Shown here one piece after another: positions 58,301 to 64,000 of a stretch of DNA of 64,000 nucleotides. The notes beneath the pieces are model-generated. The model did no database searches and was not told the DNA's origin. It was given only the letters and a program-made list of their open reading frames with translations. The stretch's first letter is position 1. Every line of letters begins with the position of its first letter. Source of the stretch: Nomia melanderi (lineage: Eukaryota > Arthropoda > Insecta > Hymenoptera > Halictidae); contig NC_134999.1 in NCBI RefSeq assembly GCF_051020985.1, positions 20,093,660 through 20,157,659 on the forward strand, in the 5' to 3' direction. The position numbers and the translations under genes are program-made.

Positions 58301-61300
58301 TCCAAGCAAGCTTCACCTAAGCGCCGACAGTACACCGAAACAAAACTCTTCAGTCTCTCCTTCAGGCGCCAACGGTACTGACGAGGTTAAAAAAAACTCC
58401 CCGAACCCGTAATCTCGCGCCACTCTCCATAGCAAAGACGCTCGGCTGCGGATTGCCGGATTCCCTTACTCCAAACGGAATCGTTTACCGCGTTCCGTGG
58501 CGTCTCCCTCGAAGTAAACGTCGCGTCGCGTCGGGCGAACGGCAGCCGCGGCATTATGAAGTCACCGTTCGCGGCGTGTACGTGGCGGCCGTCCGCTCGC
58601 CGCCCTCTCCGGCGTGTAACCCGGCAAAGAATACAACCACGAAAGCGAAACGCGGCCGGCGTATATAACTGCCGGAGCAGACAAATGTCGATGGCGAGCA
58701 ACAAGTGTCGAGGGTGGTCTTTACTTCTGACAATGAGTACAAAATCCGGCTGACTCGAATACGCCGGCCGAGAGAGGGGCGGTTCGGAAGGGCCGGCGGA
58801 GGAGGAGGGGGGCGAGCGAGCGAGCGAGGGCCGAGCAGCAAGTAGCGCGGGGACTCGTCACAAAAGCCGGGCTACATTCACAATTAGCGATCACGCGAAT
58901 TCGGCCCTCCTTTCATTCAGCGAACCTCGCGTTTCATACACGCCGCATTAATCCGGCGAGCGTGGACACGCTTGCCAGACGACGCCGGCGGACGACGACA
59001 GAGTAAGAAGGGATCGATACGCGCACGCGAATTATTTACGCGATAACAAACCATGCAATTTCGCCGGGCCGCGAATTACTCGTTAATCGCGCGATCGGGG
59101 CGGGATTATCCGGACGGCTTTTCCAATTAGCCGGAGCGCGTTTTGAAATTTTAATCTTCCCCCGTTCCTTTTTTCCCTTCGCCGCGCTCGTTAATCTAGC
59201 GTGGCTTCGTTTGACGCGTCCTCGTTGCATAATGCAATGTCGCGGGGTCGTCGCAGGGAGCTCTGATAGGAGTAATTGTTACGTAGGAATACGTAATTCT
59301 TTTCGGAACGGCTGCAACACGCTCGGAAACGGTTTCCATCGTTGTTCGACTGCAATGGTGGATTGAATCGTGGCTTTTTCTATCGCGCGAAACTAGTTCC
59401 TCGGGGTAGGTATATTTTTATGCTCTGTGTTGCTGGGAATTGTTCGAATCTTGCGCTGTTCCGAGCTTCGAATCGCGGAACGTTACGATCGACCGACCGT
59501 TCAATCGAAAGTAAATTTCATCCTGATCGGAAGTATTTCGAGTTTACTTACCAAGAAATTCCGTGACGTAGGTAACAAAGAAATTAGTGGTCTAGCCGGA
59601 TACTTGCAATTGTAAATATTACGACAGTGATAAAAATGATAAACCGATTCTTGCTATACAAGGCATTGGATCCACTAACACTGCCATGCTTATATGGCGG
59701 TACTGCTCCGCAAAGGGTTAACTATTCAAGAAAATTTGGGAGTCATTGAAACGCTACCTTTAAATGGTACAATTGTGATACTACAAGTAAATATAGAGAA
59801 AACTGTTAAAACAGGTAGATGTTGCAATAAAATAGAATGTCGAGTCTCGACATAGGACTGCTAAGAGTTAAAATCTTGTGTTCAAAGTTCGAAGTAATGG
59901 AACACTACGATTAGACCAGCGATTTAATCGAAAACACGTTTAACATTGTCGCCACTGAAAGCTCGAGATATAACCCAATAAAATACAACAATCCACTTCA
60001 ACGCCGCTCCTATCCCCGAAACTTCCACTTGGAACCATTATCCACTTACCAGCGCCTCCTCCAGAATAAACACCATTCATCAGGGTTCGTGTCAGAAAGA
60101 AATAATCCTCTCCAACGAATCCATCGGCACCGGTCACGGGTGACCAGCGCAGCCTTCGAGCACGCGAATGACGGTCACGGCTTGCGCGGCGAGCATTAGC
60201 GGTCACTCGCGAGCGTGTAATCGTCGGAGCTTTAATTCGACGCCGAGGGTCACGCGAAACGATCATGAATCAAAAGAGCGTAACCCCGTCCGTAATTGAT
60301 AATTGACCGGGGCGCGCGGAGGAATTTCCTTAATAAGCGATCGCGACCGATAAGATGCCGGGCCCGTTTGTCGCCCGTCCGACCTCTGCCCTCTCGACCC
60401 GAGAGCACGTCGGGCTGCTTTCGATCGCACGAAGACACACGCAGAACCCGTATCGCGATCAGATATTATCGGCGAACGATCAAATTAACGCCGCAACGGC
60501 GGACAGTGTCGCGCGGCGAACTTGAAACTCGCTTATCGAACGAACGCGATCGGATCGTTCGCGTCCCAATGAAAATTGTTTCCCCAATTTTTATTCGCTT
60601 TCCTCTCCCGCCGGTACCCGTCATTGTTGCTCGCCGTCGGCGGAACGCGAGAGAGCGAAACTCCAATTTGCACGGGAAATTAACGCCGTCCCGTGTTTAC
60701 CAGATGGAAAACTAAATACAGATGCGTCGATTAAAACCGCTTTTTTTGTGGTTCCACGCGCCTTTCCATCTCTACCGGCATGTATATTCCATCCTCTTTT
60801 TTCTTGTGTATTCTACCATCGTTCCCCCCCGCTCCGCTCTGCATCGAACGGTTGTTTAACGCGCGGCCAGCTCCGCGTAAATCAGCAACACGCCGCGTGT
60901 GTCGGTTTCATTCGAACCCGATTATTTCACGTTTCATTTGACAGAGGATTCCGCTTCGTCCCTCGTAAAATTACACGGTGCCTTTATTCGATAAGTTTTT
61001 CACATTTCATTTGACGCAAGATTCATCGCGCCGTCGTAAACTCCAGCCAACCCTCTCGCGTCGAACGCCTCGCGGAACCTTCGCCCCCGATAACTCTTGC
61101 CCCCGCGCGTTTTATTTGCTGCTACGTTCTTCAACTTTCCGCTGGCAGCTCTTCTCCCCGCCCCTTCTTCCTCCTCGTCCCCGATTCGCCCCGCGCGAAG
61201 AACTTCCGCGAGATTATGTTACCTCTAGCATTGGATTTCAGGGAAGTTCCTTTTCCTTTTCGAGCGCGCCGCTCGTTCGTTCGTTCCGTTTCGTTCCTTT

Positions 61301-61879
61301 CTATACTCGAGTCCTGCCGTCTCGAGTCGTCGTTAAAGATCGCCGCGTTTTAATTAACCCGCGGACCGTTCGATTTTATTCAACGCGAACCGAGGACGGC
61401 ACGGAATTCGAATTCGCCGGCGGTTCTCGGTCGGCCGGGTTTTTCTTCTCTTGTTTCACCGGGAATCAGGGATTCCGGGGATTTACGGCTAACATTTGTT
61501 TTTTTCGTTTCAGTTTATCGCGGGCAGCGAGTGGATCTTTCGAATCTTCCGAGAAGCGGCTCGCACTGGACTTCGGAGAGATAAGGATGGAATTTAAAGT
61601 TGAATCTCGATCTGACTTTTTCCCTTTCGGTCGCGCTGGTTCTGTCAGTATTGGGGGAGTTATTATTATTAACGAGAAAGTTACTTCCGATGGAAAGTTA
61701 AAGATTATTCTGCTAAGGTTCATTATTCCCAATGAAAGAAACTATGTGTTATAGTTCTAAATTGATTTTCTTTATCTTGAAGTCAATAATCAAATTATTA
61801 TTTGATTCAATGTAAAGTTATGGAATGGATCTGCTAAGACAAGGGTTGAGAACATTCAAGTACAATAAATCTCCCGTCG
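55361..61879. other. intergenic, no supported gene
   Basis: I found no exon with recognisable coding content. A 258-codon plus-strand ORF at 60978-61754 has no family features. A TATATAA at about 58657-58663 precedes a 22-codon ORF but nothing supports a gene. A short duplication (TTTCATTTGACAGAGGATTC and TTTCATTTGACGCAAGATTC) lies at 60.93 and 61.00 kb. Confidence 0.5.
58017..58087. mobile_element. very short TTAA inverted-repeat element
   Basis: A 71-bp stretch begins TTAACCCTCGACACTACGA and ends with TCGTAGAACAGCGAAGGG plus TTAA. The termini pair imperfectly over about 17 bases. It looks like an internally deleted piggyBac-type MITE. Confidence 0.5.
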
Positions 61880-61885
61880 TTTATT
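61880..61885 (-). terminator. poly(A) signal of the small secreted-protein gene
   Basis: Minus-strand AATAAA, 44 nt after the stop codon of the 88-residue ORF. Confidence 0.6.
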
Positions 61886-61928
61886 TCACTTTCTGCTCAT
61901 CATGACACGTTAAATCGAACAAATTTGA

Positions 61929-62195
61929 TTACACTTTCTTGCGACATATACCGCCGATGAGAACGTAGCCCGGACGACAGTGGAAACCTAAGTAATTTCT
62001 GGTCTCTATCTGAAGCTCCTCGTTCTCGTTCGACGTTGAATCCGTCGATTCGCTCGTTTCGCAGTTGCTAAACATATTCCAGATCCAGGTGCGCTGGGGA
62101 CAGTTCCTGAAGAACCATAGTCCCTGCGAGAGACACACCAACGCGACGAGCAGAAGGCACCAGCTCAGGTAAAAACGATGAACTTGAAATCCCAT
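61929..62195 (-). CDS. small secreted cysteine-containing protein, unknown function
   Basis: An 88-residue ORF with a clear signal peptide (about 1-24: a short basic start, then a Leu/Val-rich core ending LSQG). The mature part has four cysteines: one in FRNCPQ, one in SNCETS, and two in the C-terminal CRPGYVLIGGICRKKV. A Ser/Thr/Glu-rich linker lies between the second and third. The CxPGYxxxGxxCR ending resembles small secreted insect proteins in which two closing cysteines bracket a Gly turn. I do not recognise the family and give no function. A minus-strand poly(A) signal follows within 45 nt, and TATA-like sequence lies near 62290, about 95 bp upstream of the ATG. Both support a real transcript. 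Confidence 0.6.
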   Translation of the reverse strand: MGFQVHRFYLSWCLLLVALVCLSQGLWFFRNCPQRTWIWNMFSNCETSESTDSTSNENEELQIETRNYLGFHCRPGYVLIGGICRKKV

Positions 62196-62463
62196 TTCTG
62201 GAACGTTCGTCCTCGAGCGGTCCTCCGGGAACGTGAGGAATTAACTGGCGCCGCGGGGAAAGCGGACGAGAAGAATCGTTCAGATATATTCTCGATAACA
62301 CTGTGACCGCTCGAGCTCGTTAACCATTTGCGCCGGAAAGACGTGCCACGCGCGTCGAGACGTTTCTATTCCAAAATTCTCAACGATGTCTTTCACACGT
62401 TGATAATCTCGTTGCATTAAGCCAGTTAGGTCACTTCGAAATGTATCACTCTATACAAAATGA

Positions 62464-62670
62464 TTAACACTAGATTTTTGAAAGTAACACTAGAATTCCT
62501 ATAAAAATTGTAACAATAGATTATTTTGAGTGTCTTCAGACATTCATTACAGTACTGAAATGAAACTATTTACTTTCAAAATCATTTCGAATATTCAATC
62601 GAATATATCAATAATTAAACAAAAAAATCGAAACCAGTCATTTTGACTGGTACGGTAGTTCTAGTGTTAA
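62464..62670. mobile_element. TTAA MITE, copy B
   Basis: A 207-bp element ending GGTAGTTCTAGTGTTAA, starting TTAACACTAGA, and sharing with copy A the CTATAAAAATTGTAACA block, the AAAATCATTTC block and the hairpin CCAGTCATTTTGACTGG. It lies just downstream of the poly(A) signal of the next gene. Confidence 0.75.
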
Positions 62671-62748
62671 CAAAATTATTAGTGTACATGTCAGTGTAAA
62701 ATAGGCGAAAACAAAGTTCATCGCAGGAGACTCTGCCAAACTTCTGAA

Positions 62749-62754
62749 TTTATT
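62749..62754 (-). terminator. poly(A) signal of the partial gene at 62773-63060
   Basis: Minus-strand AATAAA only 19 nt after the stop codon, which supports the reading frame upstream as a real 3' terminal exon. Confidence 0.55.
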
Positions 62755-62772
62755 TCCAGCGCAAGTGGTTGA

Positions 62773-63060
62773 CTAATCACGCGAGACAGGTGTCCAAGGC
62801 TCGATTAACGTAATTACTTCGTCTGTCCTGGATATTCGTAAATAGAGGGAACACACGGTCCAACAAGCGTTTAGCGGCTTTCCTTCCCTGTCAGTTTTAT
62901 CGAGAACGAGCCGTCGATTGTACCGGGTGTCTTCGAACAGGTGGCACAACTGAAAAGAAGATGGATATCCGTATGAAGATGAATCTACATAAACTGATAT
63001 TATAGCTTGGCACGTTGCCTTCGGCTCGTGCTGAATGTAGCTAAAGTAAGCATTAGTCAA
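62773..63060 (-). CDS. terminal exon of an unknown gene, 5' part not found
   Basis: A minus-strand open frame of up to 95 codons with four cysteines (in ATCQAI, QLCHLFED, and NACWTVCSL) and a balanced, globular-looking composition. There is no in-frame ATG at the left edge; the open frame begins after a stop near 63070, so translation must enter by splicing. Two acceptors are possible. One is CTTTTCAG at 62957-62950, giving a 58-residue ending that begins LCHLFEDTRYN. The other is AATAG near 63067, including the whole frame. The upstream exon may lie at the right end of the window or beyond. I do not recognise the family. The close poly(A) signal is the best evidence for a gene. Confidence 0.42.
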   Translation of the reverse strand: MTNAYFSYIQHEPKATCQAIISVYVDSSSYGYPSSFQLCHLFEDTRYNRRLVLDKTDREGKPLNACWTVCSLYLRISRTDEVITLIEPWTPVSRD

Positions 63061-64000
63061 CCCTATTCAATTGCAGTTATTCGTATCTCCCGCTGGGAAG
63101 AATCGAAGCTGATAAGCTTTAATACGCGAGTCTATCGCGTAGGCGTAATATTTGCTTGAAGAATATACAATGAATACTGCAGTGTGCCAAGTTTCGGCAA
63201 GCATATACTTGAAAATACAATTCAACCTTTGCAGTTAAGAGTTTTTCACTAAGAATATCGAGCACTCGTTGTTTAGGTACAGTCTTTCCATCTAACAAAC
63301 GAAGTCACACGTGAATTAACCGTTAACGAAGCAAGCTTCACTGAGTCCAGGTATATGACGACAAAGATTATTTTATTATTTGTCTGAATCTCTTTCTCGT
63401 TATCTATTAGTGCTACTATAGTATAGATAATGAAAGTGGATCTCGAGTAATCGAGAGCTAGGAATAAATGTATGTATTTAATCAAATATGGAAACAACAC
63501 GGACAACACGTAAAAAGTACAACTCAGTGCCACGGTGGCCAACACACGACTCTTCCCGCAACTCTCTTACAGGCTCTCCCAAAAATCATTCTCTCGCAAG
63601 CATTCTTCTCACTCGTACTCATCACAAACACTCGAATGCACCCCTGGAAAGCTGGCCCTGCAATCTTGGGTCCGCGACGTTGCAGGCCACTTTCTCTCGA
63701 CCATTTACAACCTGTCGCTCACACTTATTCTTTCATTCACTCTTCTTAAAAATACCTTAACCTACGCTAAAATTCTAGATACTACACTATCACGGTATTC
63801 CTTCGCAAGTAAGCTTGAAACACTTCCCAATTGTTAACGAACAAAGCCTATACCAATATCTCGCACATCGATGCATTACACAAAGTTTCTCAAACATCAG
63901 GTACAAACTTGATTCACACCTATACATTCATCATTTCAATTCGCACTATCATGTCGCAGCCACTATCCTCTCAAGCCGAACTCCTCGAGCACCTCAGTCG
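63061..64000. other. right edge, no supported gene
   Basis: Three plus frames are open together at 63.47-63.84 kb, which points to compositional openness rather than coding. A degenerate MITE end (TTAAGAG, then CACTAAGAATATCGAGCACT) is at about 63235-63268. The missing exon of the preceding gene could be here but was not identified. Confidence 0.45.

Noticed and set aside
58657..58752. TATATAA followed by a 22-codon ORF
   Set aside because: The peptide has no signal sequence or processing site, and no downstream exon or poly(A) signal was linked to it.
60978..61754. 258-codon plus-strand ORF
   Set aside because: No signal peptide, domain or codon pattern; rich in Phe, Ser and Arg as expected from TTC/CG-rich sequence. 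No splice or poly(A) context supports it.
1..64000. CRISPR arrays, prokaryotic operons, integrons or phage
   Set aside because: Splice sites, poly(A) signals and gene families show an animal genome; the tandem repeats seen have no uniform spacer structure.

Overview
Eukaryotic genomic window, almost certainly from an insect and most likely a hymenopteran, probably a bee. The reasons are spliced genes with GT..AG introns, a capa neuropeptide gene, a kekkon-type LRR-Ig receptor, an insect-style carbonic anhydrase-related protein, many CpG dinucleotides with no depletion, and several TTAA-flanked MITEs. The exact species cannot be read from the sequence. Most of the window is intergenic or intronic; only about a tenth is gene body I can support.

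Layout. 1-8.6 kb: a GC-rich start with triplet repeats, then mostly featureless sequence turning AT-rich from about 7.4 kb. 8.6-12.2 kb: a head-to-head pair, a six-exon RWD/RING-H2 ubiquitin-ligase-like gene (minus) and single-exon Wdr18 (plus). 12.2-19.8 kb: intergenic, with one TTAA MITE and a 198-bp duplication just upstream of the next gene. 19.85-23.0 kb: capa (plus), four exons rebuilt from splice sites and reading phase, with a TATA box, an initiator and a poly(A) signal. 23.6-27.15 kb: kekkon-like LRR-Ig receptor (minus), one coding exon, preceded by a splice acceptor in its 5' UTR. 27-35 kb: intergenic, with microsatellites and a GC-rich island at 30.7-32.5 kb. 35.3-48.9 kb: a carbonic anhydrase-related protein of the CARP X/XI type (minus), eight exons from signal peptide to C-terminus, with introns full of repeats and MITEs. 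48.9-61.9 kb: gene-poor, with a second GC-rich island at 51.5-54.4 kb that may hold the CARP promoter. 61.9-63.1 kb: two small minus-strand cysteine-containing genes of unknown function, each with a poly(A) signal close behind the stop.

The genes do not form one pathway. capa, the kekkon-like receptor and the CARP are all typical of nervous or neuroendocrine tissue; Wdr18 (ribosome biogenesis) and the RWD/RING gene are housekeeping in character and probably share a bidirectional promoter. I found no CRISPR, prokaryotic operon or clearly new multi-gene system. The most interesting items are the capa precursor with a YTPRL rather than WFGPRL third peptide, a CARP that has lost only one of three zinc ligands, the two uncharacterised small genes, and a repeat unit shared by two arrays, each interrupted by a TTAA MITE.
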